A stretch of 64,000 bases of DNA from Mycolicibacterium peregrinum (GCF_001665785.1 NZ_LZSO01000010.1:62001-126000), one strand, 5' to 3'; positions 25,392-33,918 are shown, counted from the first letter of the stretch. Numbers and translations: made by a program. Notes: generated from the sequence alone by a model not told the origin.

Positions 25392-25841
25392 ATGACATTC
25401 ACGAACAACACCCCGGCATTGGATCGACACTTTCGGTACGGGAACTCGGCAGTCATCTGCGAGGGCGCATCGATGCGTGCGCAATGCCGCCAACTGGCGA
25501 CAGTGGTAACCGTCAAGGGAGACGTCGACAGCAACAACATCGAACAGATCGCGTCGTATGTGAATCGATTCATCCTTGCGGAGAAGCCGTTGGCACTCGA
25601 TCTGAGTAGCGTGAACAGCTTTACCCCGCAGGCGATCTCACTGTTCTACGACATCGACGACCGGTGCGGCGCACTCGGTGTGGACTGGGCGGTCGTCGCC
25701 AGCCAGCCGGTCGCCGCCGAGATCCACCGCCAGGAGGTGGGCGTACCGCTCAGCTCGTCGGTGCCCGAAGCCCTGCATCACTTCGCCGAAGGCAACACGG
25801 CACGCCGCCGGTTGCTGCCCCTGCTTACCAAGAGCGCCTGA
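25392..25841 (+). CDS. STAS-domain protein, anti-sigma-factor-antagonist-like
   Basis: Protein of 149 residues built around a STAS fold: ATVVTVKGDVDSNNIEQIASYVNRFI (about 36-61), PLALDLSSVNSFTPQAISLFYDIDDRC (about 66-92), then the beta-alpha ending. STAS proteins bind anti-sigma factors or act in stress-signalling switches; the Ser/Thr normally phosphorylated lies in DLSSVNSFTPQ. No kinase or sigma gene adjoins, so the partner is unknown. It is followed after 16 bp by a 21-residue ORF and then a strong terminator, suggesting one short transcript. Confidence 0.8.
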   Translation: MTFTNNTPALDRHFRYGNSAVICEGASMRAQCRQLATVVTVKGDVDSNNIEQIASYVNRFILAEKPLALDLSSVNSFTPQAISLFYDIDDRCGALGVDWAVVASQPVAAEIHRQEVGVPLSSSVPEALHHFAEGNTARRRLLPLLTKSA

Positions 25842-25857
25842 GAGAAAGGCCAACACT

Positions 25858-25923
25858 ATGTTGATCGATGTCCGCTGGTTGACCCGCCTGCTTCGTCATC
25901 GCCACCGGGCGGTGCACGTGTAG
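25858..25923 (+). CDS. 21-residue small ORF between STAS gene and terminator
   Basis: Short ORF starting at ATG 25858, preceded by GAAAGG with about an 8-nt spacer, and ending in TAG 25921-25923, 18 bp before the terminator stem. The peptide is strongly basic (MLIDVRWLTRLLRHRHRAVHV, 7 Arg and 3 His) and amphipathic-looking. It could be a small membrane-interacting protein, a leader peptide or chance. Whether it is conserved cannot be judged here. Confidence 0.45.
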   Translation: MLIDVRWLTRLLRHRHRAVHV

Positions 25924-25941
25924 CTCATCGCTACACCCGAT

Positions 25942-25988
25942 AAAACGAGATGGCTGCCAGACCTGGTCTGGCAGCCATCTCGTTTTTT
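25942..25988 (+). terminator. Strong intrinsic terminator, 21-bp stem
   Basis: Arms 25942-25962 and 25966-25986 are perfect complements with a 3-nt loop (CTG); the right arm runs into six T at 25983-25988. The left arm starts with AAAA, so the same stem can also terminate the convergent DUF1254 transcript. It is one of only two obvious intrinsic terminators in the window. Confidence 0.93.
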
Positions 25989-26015
25989 GTTGGCAGTTGC
26001 CTGGCAAATCCCTTG

Positions 26016-27464
26016 TCAGGGAACCTTCTTCACCGCCGGCGGCTTCCAGCTGCCGTCGATGATCGACGGCGGGGTTTCCTTCGGCCAGTACAGGCGCAGC
26101 ATCAGGTTGAACTTGCCGGCCGGTGCCGGCAGCCAGTTGGCTTCCTTCTGCGGACCCGGGTTGTCGCGCTGCAGATAGAGATCGACCGACCCATCCGGGT
26201 TGGTGACGAAGGGGTTCCGCTGACTCAGGGTGTAGCGGTTGAGCGGATTGTCGACGAAGAAGAAGCCCTCGTCGTACATCGTCAGTGACCAGAATCCGTT
26301 GACGGGCGGAAACTGGCCCTTGTCGAAGTGCAGCGTGTACTTGTTGGCACCGTCGTAGGCCTGGCCGTCGGTATCGGCTTCCGAAGTCGGGTATACCGCA
26401 TCCTGGGGGCGGTTGGCGCCGAGGCCGATGGCGGTGATCACCGCACGCTGCAGATAGTCGGTTCCGTACTGACCGGTCTGGGTGGTGAACCGCCAACCGT
26501 TGATGTCATCCCAGTTCTTGGCGGCGGCCATGATCTTGTCGACCCCGTCCTTGGGAACTGACTTCAAGGCCGAGGCAACATCGGAGCCGAGCTTGTTGAT
26601 GTCGAACTTCTCCCCGGGGGCAATGCCGAGCTTGGCCATCTTGTCCACGATCGGCTTGTCGGCCTCGGCGGGCGGGTTGTACTTCATCAAGGTGGCCATG
26701 AGATTGAAGTAGTCCTCGGTGCTCAGGTTGTTCACCTGATCACGAACCGGGGTCTTCATGTCGATGGCCGGATCGACCTTGCCGGCCGGCGGGGTGTAGG
26801 GCTTGCCGTAAGAGCTGAGCGGCACCAACGAGATCTGATCCTGCAGCTTGTGTACGGCGGCGTAGTCCTCGGGGGTGCCATCGCAGTAGATGCGGCCCAG
26901 CAGCCATACCGTCGAGGTGGGCGACTTGTACTCCTTGACGCCGGCGGGCAGCGTGCCCTTCCAGCCTGGACCGGTGATGGCGTAGGTCTGCGGACCGGTG
27001 CCGGTGGTGCGCTTCCCGGGAACCTCGAACACGTTGGTGTAGCCGTCGAGCATCGGGAACAGGTAGTAGCGGTCGCTTGCCTCAGGCAGGCTCAGCACCC
27101 ACGGCTCATCTTTGACGTCGACGAATCCGTTGACGTACAGCGTGTCCGCGTTGGGTGCGGTGACGTCGCGGAACTGGGCGTTCGGGTACTCACGCATCCG
27201 CATCAGCTGGCCCATCGGGGCGCGCGGGGATTCGATCTTCTCGACATTGGTCATGACGCGTCGTGTCATCTCGACGGTGACCAGGGAGTAGCCGTAGACG
27301 TACGTATCCAGCGCGATGGCCTTGGCCTCGTCGGGTGTCAGCTGCCCGGATCCGGACTGACCGGACTTTTCCGGCGACGACGGCGAACACGCCATCGTGA
27401 CCATCATCAACATCGTGGTGCCGAGCACGACCAGCAATCTGGCCATGCGCCGATCCTTCTTCAC
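26016..27464 (-). CDS. DUF1254/DUF1214 lipoprotein
   Basis: Exported protein of 482 residues of the DUF1254-DUF1214 family, whose role is unknown. The start GTG at 27464 has AAAGGAG with a 9-nt spacer and gives a positively charged n-region (KKDRR), a hydrophobic core and a lipobox ending in MAC, so it is probably a lipoprotein. Seen: DTYVYGYSLVTVEMTRRVM near 45-65 and PNADTLYVNGFVDVKDEPWVLSLPE near 95-120 (DUF1254), and GFWSLTMYDEGFFFVDNPLNRY near 390-415 (DUF1214). It lies 34 bp after the sulfatase on the same strand, so the two are probably co-expressed. Confidence 0.88.
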   Translation of the reverse strand: MKKDRRMARLLVVLGTTMLMMVTMACSPSSPEKSGQSGSGQLTPDEAKAIALDTYVYGYSLVTVEMTRRVMTNVEKIESPRAPMGQLMRMREYPNAQFRDVTAPNADTLYVNGFVDVKDEPWVLSLPEASDRYYLFPMLDGYTNVFEVPGKRTTGTGPQTYAITGPGWKGTLPAGVKEYKSPTSTVWLLGRIYCDGTPEDYAAVHKLQDQISLVPLSSYGKPYTPPAGKVDPAIDMKTPVRDQVNNLSTEDYFNLMATLMKYNPPAEADKPIVDKMAKLGIAPGEKFDINKLGSDVASALKSVPKDGVDKIMAAAKNWDDINGWRFTTQTGQYGTDYLQRAVITAIGLGANRPQDAVYPTSEADTDGQAYDGANKYTLHFDKGQFPPVNGFWSLTMYDEGFFFVDNPLNRYTLSQRNPFVTNPDGSVDLYLQRDNPGPQKEANWLPAPAGKFNLMLRLYWPKETPPSIIDGSWKPPAVKKVP

Positions 27465-27498
27465 GAAAAGCCGCTCCTTTCTTGGGATTTTCAGCCGG

Positions 27499-29856
27499 CT
27501 AGGTGTATGCGACGTGCACGCGATGGATCCGGCCCTCGAACGGGAACGGCGCGCGCTCGCGGTAGTCGAGCGACACCGGTGAGCCGAGACAGGTGCCGAT
27601 GTCGAGGCAGTCGTTGGCGGTGAACAGCAACGGTGCGCTGATCGGGACCTGGCCACCGCCGAGCGTCTCACCGTTGCGTGCAACGGTGATGTCGAGCGGG
27701 CCGGCCGGGCGCGGATCCGCGTACTGTGTGGTCACGGTGAGAGTGGCCCGCCCCGGCGGAACCTTGTTCTCCGAGCGGATCTTGGTGCGCGACAAGATGA
27801 ACAGGTTGTACTCGTAGCAGAGGTAGCCCTCGTCCAGATAGAGGGTCAGCCCGCCGGCCGCCGCACCGAGGGCGTACAGCACCCCGTTCGCGTTGGCCGG
27901 GATGTCGACGTCGATGGTGACGACGTTGTTCTTGTTTCCGAGCGCCGGAGCACAGAACTCCGGCATCCGGATGGTGTCGCCCGAGAACTCCCACTCCCTA
28001 TACGGCGGGGCGATGCGCAGCTCGGGGTGATAGACCGGCACCCACAACCCACCGCCGATCGGCAGCACCTCGTTGCGGGCTGCCTCGACCATGAACATCT
28101 CCCGCATCTGAGCCAGCTTCTCAGGCTGTTCGGCGGCGAGATCGCGGGCCTGGGACCAGTCTTCGTCGAGGTGGTAGAGCTCCCAGGTGTCGTTGTCGGG
28201 GGTCCAGGTGGCGATCCCCGGCGGCTGGCCCGGCACCCACGGCAGCCGCGGTCCGCGCGCCGAGGCCATCCAGCCATCGTGGTAGATGCCGCGGCTGCCC
28301 ATGATCTCGAAGTACTGGGTCTTCTTGCCGCCGGGCGCATTTCGGTCACCCAGCGTGCGGGCGAAACTCGCTCCCGCCAGCGGCATCTGCGGTTCACCGT
28401 TGACCGTGTGCGGCGGCACGATCCCCACGACGTCGTAGATGGTCGGTACGATGTCGTTGCAGTGCAGGAACACGTCCCGCGGGGCGGAATCGGCGGTGAT
28501 CTTGGCGGGCCAGCGCACCGCCATCGGGTTGCGCGTGCCACCCAGGTGCGATGCGAGCAGCTTCATCCCCTTGTACGGAGTGCTGCCAGCCCACGCCCAC
28601 GCCGCGTGATACTGGTTGTCGACCAGCGGAGACCCCAGAACATCGAGGCCGCCCAGCTCGTCGAGGGCGTCGATGTGCTGACGCACGGTGGTGGGAATCC
28701 CGTTCTGCGCCAACAGTTCGGCGATGGTGCCGTTCTGGCCTTCGCCGGACGAGCCGTTGTCACCCCAGATGTAGAGGAACAGGGTGTTGTCGGCATAGCC
28801 GAGCGATTCGAGCTCGTCGGTGATCCGGCCGACCTGGACGTCGACATGTTCGGCGTAGCCGGCGGCGACCTCCATCAGGCGGCGCTGGAACGGCTTCTCA
28901 TCCTCGGGGATGTCGTCCCAGGACGCCATCGCTTCGTCACGTTCGGTGAGGGCACAGTCCTGCGGGATCCAGCCCTTGTCCTTTGCGCGTTCGAAAACCC
29001 GCTGCCGGTAGGCATCCCAGCCGTCGTCGAACTTGCCCGCGTACTTGTCCGCCCACTCCTTCATGATGTGGTGCGGGCCGTGGATGGCCCCGCTGGCCCA
29101 GTACATGAAAAACGGCTTGTCGGCGTTGAACGCCTTGTGCCGGCGAAGCCACGAGATGGCGTCGTCAGCCAGGTCCTCCGACAGATGGTAGCCCTCCTCA
29201 GGAGTCCGGGGCGGCGGGACGACGGTGGTGTTGCGCACCAGGTTCGGTTCGTACTGCGACGCCTCACCGGCGAGGAAGCCGTAAAAGTACTCGAAACCCA
29301 GACCGGTGGGCCAGTTCTCGAACGGCCCGGCCGCGGTGGTCTCCTCGGCGGGGGTGTTGTGCCACTTCCCGAAGGCCGATGTCGCGTAACCGTACTGCTT
29401 GAGCACCTCGGCCACAGTGGCACTGGACCGCGGAATCTTGCCCGCGTACCCGTCCCAGTCGTTGGCCAGTTCGGCGATCTGGCCGTTGCCGATCTCATGG
29501 TGGTTGCGGCCCGTGAGCAGCGAGGCCCGCGTCGGCGAGCACATGGCCGTGGTGTGAAAACGGTTGTACGACACCCCTTCAGCGCAGATTTTGTCGAGGG
29601 TCGCCGTCGTCACCTCACCACCAAACGTCGAGGGCAGGCCGGGTCCGGCGTCATCGATGAGCACGATGACGATGTTCGGCGAGTCATCGTGTAGTCGCTT
29701 GGGAACTTCCCGCGAGTTGTAGGTCGACTCCTGCAACGTGCGGCCCGCGATACTGCCCGACGGAACCGACGGGAACGGCAAAACGCCTCCGTCCGGTAGA
29801 ACTGCCGCAACCAACTGGTCACCCTGCACGTCAGACACCGCGCCCCTCTTCTCCAT
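27499..29856 (-). CDS. Type I arylsulfatase (AtsD-like)
   Basis: Sulfatase of 785 residues that hydrolyses sulfate esters, close in length to mycobacterial AtsD (787, from memory). Seen: the metal-binding NIVIVLIDDAG near 61-71, the active-site CSPTR at 106-110 (Cys106 is converted to formylglycine), LLTGRNHHEIGN, FGKWHNTPAEE, and a second metal-site region IWGDNGSSGEG near 400. The long C-terminal beta-rich extension (about 600-785) is typical of this subfamily. No signal peptide is visible. Divergent from the AraC gene over 135 bp, with an AraC-type direct repeat near that gene's start. Confidence 0.93.
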   Translation of the reverse strand: MEKRGAVSDVQGDQLVAAVLPDGGVLPFPSVPSGSIAGRTLQESTYNSREVPKRLHDDSPNIVIVLIDDAGPGLPSTFGGEVTTATLDKICAEGVSYNRFHTTAMCSPTRASLLTGRNHHEIGNGQIAELANDWDGYAGKIPRSSATVAEVLKQYGYATSAFGKWHNTPAEETTAAGPFENWPTGLGFEYFYGFLAGEASQYEPNLVRNTTVVPPPRTPEEGYHLSEDLADDAISWLRRHKAFNADKPFFMYWASGAIHGPHHIMKEWADKYAGKFDDGWDAYRQRVFERAKDKGWIPQDCALTERDEAMASWDDIPEDEKPFQRRLMEVAAGYAEHVDVQVGRITDELESLGYADNTLFLYIWGDNGSSGEGQNGTIAELLAQNGIPTTVRQHIDALDELGGLDVLGSPLVDNQYHAAWAWAGSTPYKGMKLLASHLGGTRNPMAVRWPAKITADSAPRDVFLHCNDIVPTIYDVVGIVPPHTVNGEPQMPLAGASFARTLGDRNAPGGKKTQYFEIMGSRGIYHDGWMASARGPRLPWVPGQPPGIATWTPDNDTWELYHLDEDWSQARDLAAEQPEKLAQMREMFMVEAARNEVLPIGGGLWVPVYHPELRIAPPYREWEFSGDTIRMPEFCAPALGNKNNVVTIDVDIPANANGVLYALGAAAGGLTLYLDEGYLCYEYNLFILSRTKIRSENKVPPGRATLTVTTQYADPRPAGPLDITVARNGETLGGGQVPISAPLLFTANDCLDIGTCLGSPVSLDYRERAPFPFEGRIHRVHVAYT

Positions 29857-29955
29857 AAGAACTGGGCTGTGCAGCCGACCACTGGTGGGGCAAGCCGCGC
29901 AGCCGTTTCACCCCGACCCGGGCATCTACTGTGCAGCAAACTGACAGCTTCTGTC

Positions 29956-29992
29956 TTGACATTCCGGGACAAATCTTTGACATTGTGGGACA
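29956..29992. promoter_or_regulatory. AraC-type direct repeat at the regulator's start codon
   Basis: TTGACATTCCGGGACA (29956-29971) and TTGACATTGTGGGACA (29977-29992) match at 14 of 16 positions and start 21 bp apart, two helical turns, on the same face. The second copy ends on the A of the AraC start ATG at 29992. This arrangement is typical of AraC-family half-sites; occupancy would block the araC gene and might activate the divergent sulfatase. Confidence 0.72.
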
Positions 29993-31008
29993 TGGCCGTG
30001 ATCAGGGGCACGGCCCTCACGAGTTTTCACCAGCTGGTCACCGAACTCGGTGGGGATAGTCACGCTCTGGTCGTTGCCGCCAACATTCCCTACGACGATG
30101 TCGGGCGTCACGACCGCTACATCTCCCTGCCCAACGGGGCACAGATGCTCGAAGACACTGCCGCCGCACTCGAAACCCCGGACTTCGGACGGCGTTTGGC
30201 GCTCCGCCAAGGCATCGACATCCTCGGCCCGGTCGGGCTTGCGGGTCGTAGCGCCGCCACCGTTGCCGAAGCCTTCCTGATCTTCGACAAGTTCATGGCG
30301 GCCTACAGCCCGTCGATCACCGCGCGGGTGACCACTCATCTCGACCCGAACCTGCGCCGCTTCGAATTCGAGTACGCCCTGAACCCGGCACCTCCGCGAG
30401 CCCAGGCCATCGAGCTGTCACTGGGAGTCACGTTGCAGGTACTGCGGCTGTTCCTCGGCGCCGACTACCGGCCCGTCGCCGTGCACCTACCCCATCCCGC
30501 CCTGACGCCCACCGACGACTATCAGAGCTACTTCGGCTGTCCGCCGAGCTTTTCCGAACCGGTCGCCGGCTTCACCCTGCGCACCACCGACCTGCAACGC
30601 CCGCTGCCCACCGATCGACTTGCCCACCAGACCGCGGTCGACTACCTGGCCCAGGTCATGGGCGAATCCAACCCGACCACCTGCCAGCTGGTCCGCAGCC
30701 TGGTGCGCCAACTCCTACCCACCGGGGCGGTCGGCCTGACCGACATCGCCCGTCACCTCGGCCTCCACCCGAAGGCCCTGCAACGGCGCCTGCTCGCCGA
30801 GAACGCCACGTTCGCCGACCTCGTCGACCAGACGCGTCGCGAGTCCGCTCAACGTCTGCTGCTTGACACCGACCTCAGCCTCGACCAGCTCTGCCACCAA
30901 CTCGGCTACGCCGAGCAAAGTGTCCTCACCCGCTCCTGCAAACGCTGGTTCGGCACCACCCCGACGGCCTATCGCAATGCCCGAACCACGGTGCCACCGC
31001 GACCCTAA
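29992..31008 (+). CDS. AraC-family regulator
   Basis: AraC/XylS-type regulator of 338 residues. The N-terminal part (about 10-190) has the arabinose-binding-like domain found in mycobacterial lipid and virulence regulators (LGPVGLAGRSAATVAEAF near 78-95). The C-terminal HTH (about 240-330) includes LTDIARHLGLHPKALQRRLLAENATFADLVDQTRRE and YAEQSVLTRSCKRWFGTTPTAYR. ATG at 29992 was chosen; an in-frame start further upstream would translate through the direct repeats. It probably controls itself and the divergent arylsulfatase operon. Confidence 0.9.
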   Translation: MAVIRGTALTSFHQLVTELGGDSHALVVAANIPYDDVGRHDRYISLPNGAQMLEDTAAALETPDFGRRLALRQGIDILGPVGLAGRSAATVAEAFLIFDKFMAAYSPSITARVTTHLDPNLRRFEFEYALNPAPPRAQAIELSLGVTLQVLRLFLGADYRPVAVHLPHPALTPTDDYQSYFGCPPSFSEPVAGFTLRTTDLQRPLPTDRLAHQTAVDYLAQVMGESNPTTCQLVRSLVRQLLPTGAVGLTDIARHLGLHPKALQRRLLAENATFADLVDQTRRESAQRLLLDTDLSLDQLCHQLGYAEQSVLTRSCKRWFGTTPTAYRNARTTVPPRP

Positions 31009-31140
31009 AGGCAGACATACCAAGACAAGCCACGTTCTTGCCGAGCGGAAGATTCGTCGCACACGCCCTGTCCCACCTGCTACAGTTCGGGCCGCCGGGC
31101 GATGCAATCGGCACCTGCCCACTCGGGAAGGAGTCCCGCT

Positions 31141-31524
31141 GTGTCCCGCACACCGACCACCGTGCGCTACGGATTGGTGCCGGCGTTCGCCGCCGGTGCC
31201 GTCGGGGTTGTCGTCGGCCTGTTCAGCCCCGTGACAGCAGCCGCCGAGCCGCCGCCGCCCAATTGCACGGCCGCCGATCTCGCCGGCATCGCCTCCGGAG
31301 TCGCCGCCGCAACCTCCACATACTTGTGGACCCATCCGGACGTGAACGATTTCTACACAAATCTGCACGGCCGCCCACAGGAAGAAGTGCCGGGCGCCAC
31401 CAAGGCCTTCTTCGACGCCAACCCGCAGGCCCACGCCGACCTGGTCGGGATTCGTCAGCCGCTGACCGACTTCCGCGACCGTTGCGGGATCAAGCCACCT
31501 GATCAGCCTCTAGGACAACCATGA
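31141..31524 (+). CDS. Secreted haemophore-like haem-binding protein (MHB family)
   Basis: Exported protein of 127 residues resembling the mycobacterial haemophore family (Rv0203 type), which binds haem outside the cell. Signal peptide at about 1-36 (hydrophobic PAFAAGAVGVVVGLFSPVTAAAE). The mature part carries PNCTAADLAGIASGVAAATSTYL, HPDVNDFYTNLHG and FRDRCG; the two Cys can form the conserved disulfide. GTG at 31141 is preceded by AAGGAG with a 7-nt spacer. Its stop overlaps the next gene (ATGA). No MmpL3/11-type haem transporter adjoins. Confidence 0.82.
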   Translation: MSRTPTTVRYGLVPAFAAGAVGVVVGLFSPVTAAAEPPPPNCTAADLAGIASGVAAATSTYLWTHPDVNDFYTNLHGRPQEEVPGATKAFFDANPQAHADLVGIRQPLTDFRDRCGIKPPDQPLGQP

Positions 31525-31838
31525 GCACCCCAACGCCTCGATCATCTTGGCTCCGCGCGGCCGCGGTCGCGCTCGCCGTCACCGCGCTACCCGGCGCCAT
31601 CGTCCTGGCCGCACCGGCCGGGACCGCCAACGCCGACGTGTGCGCCAGCGCCGGGCGCCGGATTTCGGTCGGCGGCTGCGTCAACATCGCCGACGCCGTC
31701 GCCCCGTACGTTCCGCCGCCGGCCTACTACGCGCCGCTCCCGGAGGACGCTCCCCCGCCACCGCCCCCACCGGGTTCCAACGTCAGCGGCTGCATCGGCT
31801 ACAACGGCCGGTGGGTTCACGCGGGCGGGTGCAACTAG
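31521..31838 (+). CDS. Small secreted Pro-rich protein coupled to the haemophore
   Basis: Exported protein of 105 residues with a signal peptide (about 1-38, hydrophobic AAAVALAVTALPGAIVLAA). Mature part: a VCASAGRRISVGGCVNIADAVAPY segment, a Pro-rich spacer (about 65-88) and the terminal SGCIGYNGRWVHAGGCN. Four Cys suggest two disulfides. The ATG overlaps the haemophore stop, so they are made together; this suggests a partner role, which is inference. It ends 1 bp before the convergent CaiB gene. Confidence 0.75.
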   Translation: MSTPTPRSSWLRAAAVALAVTALPGAIVLAAPAGTANADVCASAGRRISVGGCVNIADAVAPYVPPPAYYAPLPEDAPPPPPPPGSNVSGCIGYNGRWVHAGGCN

Positions 31839-31839
31839 C

Positions 31840-33063
31840 TCAGGCGATCGCGCCCGCGTCCTTGAGCTCCTCGATCCGGTCCCAGTCGAGGCCGAGTTCC
31901 ATCAACACGATCTCGGTGTGCTCGGAGGCCTGGGGCGCCCGGGTGGTCTCCAGTGGTTCGTGGTTGAACTGCACCGGCCCGCGCACCACCTTGAACGGTT
32001 TGCCGCCGTCACTGGCATCCACCTCGACGATCATGTCGTTGGCCACCGCCTGGTCGTCCGTGGCCAGATCGACGAGGCTCTGGAACGGCGCCCACTGGCC
32101 CTTCATCGTCTTGAGATGCTGACGCCAGTACTCGAACGGCTTGCTGCCGATCGCCTTCGCGATGAGCTCGACACCTTCCGAGGCGTTCTCGATCAGCGGC
32201 AGCACATCGGAGAACCGCGGGTCATCGGCGAGCTCGGGCAGACCGAGATGTTCGAAGGCATCACGGATGTAACCGGTCGGGCTCACGATGCACAGGTTGA
32301 TGGTGCCGCCGTCGGACGTCCGGTAATTGGCCATGAACGGGTTCACCGAAGTGGCGTCGTCGGGCATCAGCGAGCGCATCGTCTCGCCGGTCTCCATGCC
32401 CTGCGTGACGCTGGCGCCGGCCGCCCACCACGCCGTGCTCAGCAGAGAGACGTCGATCTCGGCCGTTTCCCCGGTCCGCTCGCGGTGGAACAACGCCGCC
32501 GAGATGCCGCCGGCGATGTTCATCCCGCCGATCGAATCACCGAAGGCCGGAATGCCCTGAGACAGTGCGCCGTTGATCGCCTCCGGGGTCAGTGCGTGCC
32601 CGACACCGCTGCGGGTCCAGAAGGCGGTCCCGTCGAAGCCGCCGGTATCGCGCTCGGAACCCTTGTCGCCGTAGGCGCTGCCGCGGGCGTAGATGATGTT
32701 CGGGTTCACCGCCCGGATGTGCTCGACGTCGAACTTGTTCTTCTGCCGTTGGGCGGGAAGGTAATTGGTCAGGAAGACGTCTGCGGTCTTCGCGATCTCG
32801 TACAGCACCTCCTGCCCACCGGGGGTCGAGACGTCGATACCGACGCTGCGCTTACCGCGGTTGGGGTGCTCGATGAGCGGATGCCGGTTCGGGTCGAGTT
32901 GGAAACCTCCCATGTTGATGAATCCACGCTGGGTGTCGCCGCGCACCGGGTGCTCGACCTTGATGACGTCGGCGCCCCAGTCGGCGAGGATGGCTCCCGC
33001 CGCCGGCACGAAGGTGAATTGCGCGACCTCGAGCACTCGCACGCCCTGCATGACCTTGATCAA
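31840..33063 (-). CDS. CaiB/BaiF-type CoA-transferase
   Basis: Type III CoA-transferase of 407 residues, moving CoA between carboxylic acids. Seen: N-terminal VLEVAQFTFVPAAGAILADWGADVIKVEHP, GKRSVGIDVSTPGGQEV, YLPAQRQKN, the likely catalytic Asp near 143 in GGFDGTAFW, and ISAALFHRERTGETAEIDVSLL. The start is TTG at 33063 with AGGAG and a 5-nt spacer; ATG five codons in is an alternative. A palindrome at 33083-33095 lies in its promoter. Neighbouring SDR, SnoaL and broken FadE genes point to steroid or fatty-acid side-chain catabolism, which is inference. Confidence 0.9.
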   Translation of the reverse strand: MIKVMQGVRVLEVAQFTFVPAAGAILADWGADVIKVEHPVRGDTQRGFINMGGFQLDPNRHPLIEHPNRGKRSVGIDVSTPGGQEVLYEIAKTADVFLTNYLPAQRQKNKFDVEHIRAVNPNIIYARGSAYGDKGSERDTGGFDGTAFWTRSGVGHALTPEAINGALSQGIPAFGDSIGGMNIAGGISAALFHRERTGETAEIDVSLLSTAWWAAGASVTQGMETGETMRSLMPDDATSVNPFMANYRTSDGGTINLCIVSPTGYIRDAFEHLGLPELADDPRFSDVLPLIENASEGVELIAKAIGSKPFEYWRQHLKTMKGQWAPFQSLVDLATDDQAVANDMIVEVDASDGGKPFKVVRGPVQFNHEPLETTRAPQASEHTEIVLMELGLDWDRIEELKDAGAIA

Positions 33064-33082
33064 CGCGGCTCCTAACCGTTGG

Positions 33083-33095
33083 ACTTACGGTAAGT
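33083..33095. promoter_or_regulatory. Palindrome upstream of the CoA-transferase
   Basis: ACTTAC-G-GTAAGT, perfect 6-bp arms around one base, 20-32 bp upstream of the CaiB TTG start and inside the 47-bp gap after the SDR stop. It is typical of a small dimeric repressor site. It does not match the AGGTGA/TCACCT sites nearby, so it implies a different regulator from the MarR protein. Confidence 0.5.
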
Positions 33096-33110
33096 GTAGC
33101 GAGACCTGTG

Positions 33111-33851
33111 TCACAGCTGAATCTGCCCGCCGTCGACCGCGAGCTCCGCCCCGGTGATGAAGCTGCTCTGATCCGAGGCCAGGAACAGCACCGCAGAGGC
33201 GATCTCCTCAGGACGGCCGAGCCGCTTCATCGGCACCTGCGAGGCCATACCGTCGAGCAGATCCTGCTTCTGATCGACCGGTGCCAGCCCGATCAGCCCC
33301 GGAGTTTCGATCGGTCCGGGCACGACAGTGTTGACGCGAATCTTGCGTTCGGCCAGTTCAGCGGCCCAAGTACGGCCGAGCGAGCGAATAGCGGCCTTCG
33401 ACGCCGCGTAGAGGCCGAACGCGGCCACACCCTCTGAGGCGGCGGTGGAACCGGCGAGGACGATCGAGGCACCCTCGTTCAGTAATGGCAGCACCTTCTG
33501 CACGGTGAACACCGTGCCGGCCACGTTGCGATCGAAGTTGTCCCGGTAGTGCTCCGGGGTGACCTCGGCGAGAGTGGCGAAGTCACCGCCACCCGCGTTG
33601 GCAAAAACGACGTCCAGCCCCGCGCCGCGCTTGCCGATCTCCTCGGCGAGGGCGTCGAGATCCTCGATCTTGCTGATGTCACTCTGGATGCCGTGGGCGC
33701 CGATAGAGGCGGCCGCCGCGTCCAGGCGGGTGCGGTCGCGGCCGGTGATGAAGACGTAGGCGCCTTCGTCGGCGAGCCGCCGGGCGGTGGCCAGGCCGAT
33801 CCCCGAGGTTCCTCCGGTGACGAGAGCCGTCTTGCCGTCGAGCTGTCCCAT
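33111..33851 (-). CDS. SDR oxidoreductase under MarR-type control
   Basis: Classical SDR of 246 residues: TGGTSGIG near 13-20, FANAGGG in place of NNAGxx, catalytic Ser in LAGSTAA and Tyr/Lys in LYAASKAAIR, and VDGGQIQL at the end. ATG at 33851 has GGAG with a 7-nt spacer. Its promoter carries the AGGTGA-N4-TCACCT operator at 33899-33918, shared in sequence with the SnoaL promoter, so both answer to the adjacent MarR regulator. Quinone or aldehyde reduction is a guess from the MarR context. Confidence 0.9.
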   Translation of the reverse strand: MGQLDGKTALVTGGTSGIGLATARRLADEGAYVFITGRDRTRLDAAAASIGAHGIQSDISKIEDLDALAEEIGKRGAGLDVVFANAGGGDFATLAEVTPEHYRDNFDRNVAGTVFTVQKVLPLLNEGASIVLAGSTAASEGVAAFGLYAASKAAIRSLGRTWAAELAERKIRVNTVVPGPIETPGLIGLAPVDQKQDLLDGMASQVPMKRLGRPEEIASAVLFLASDQSSFITGAELAVDGGQIQL

Positions 33852-33898
33852 GATTGAACTCCGTTCGTATGCGGTTCGTGCGTTCCGCCCGCTACAAC

Positions 33899-33918
33899 AT
33901 AGGTGATGTATCACCTAT
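33899..33918. promoter_or_regulatory. MarR operator, site 2 (SDR promoter)
   Basis: ATAGGTGAT-GT-ATCACCTAT, perfect 9-bp arms. It shares the core AGGTGA-N4-TCACCT with the site at 34290-34315. It lies 48 bp upstream of the SDR start and covers the stop codon of the SnoaL gene. Confidence 0.75.

Noticed and set aside
28027-29694. Plus-strand open frame (555 residues)
   Set aside because: Antisense to the arylsulfatase whose motifs are all on the minus strand.
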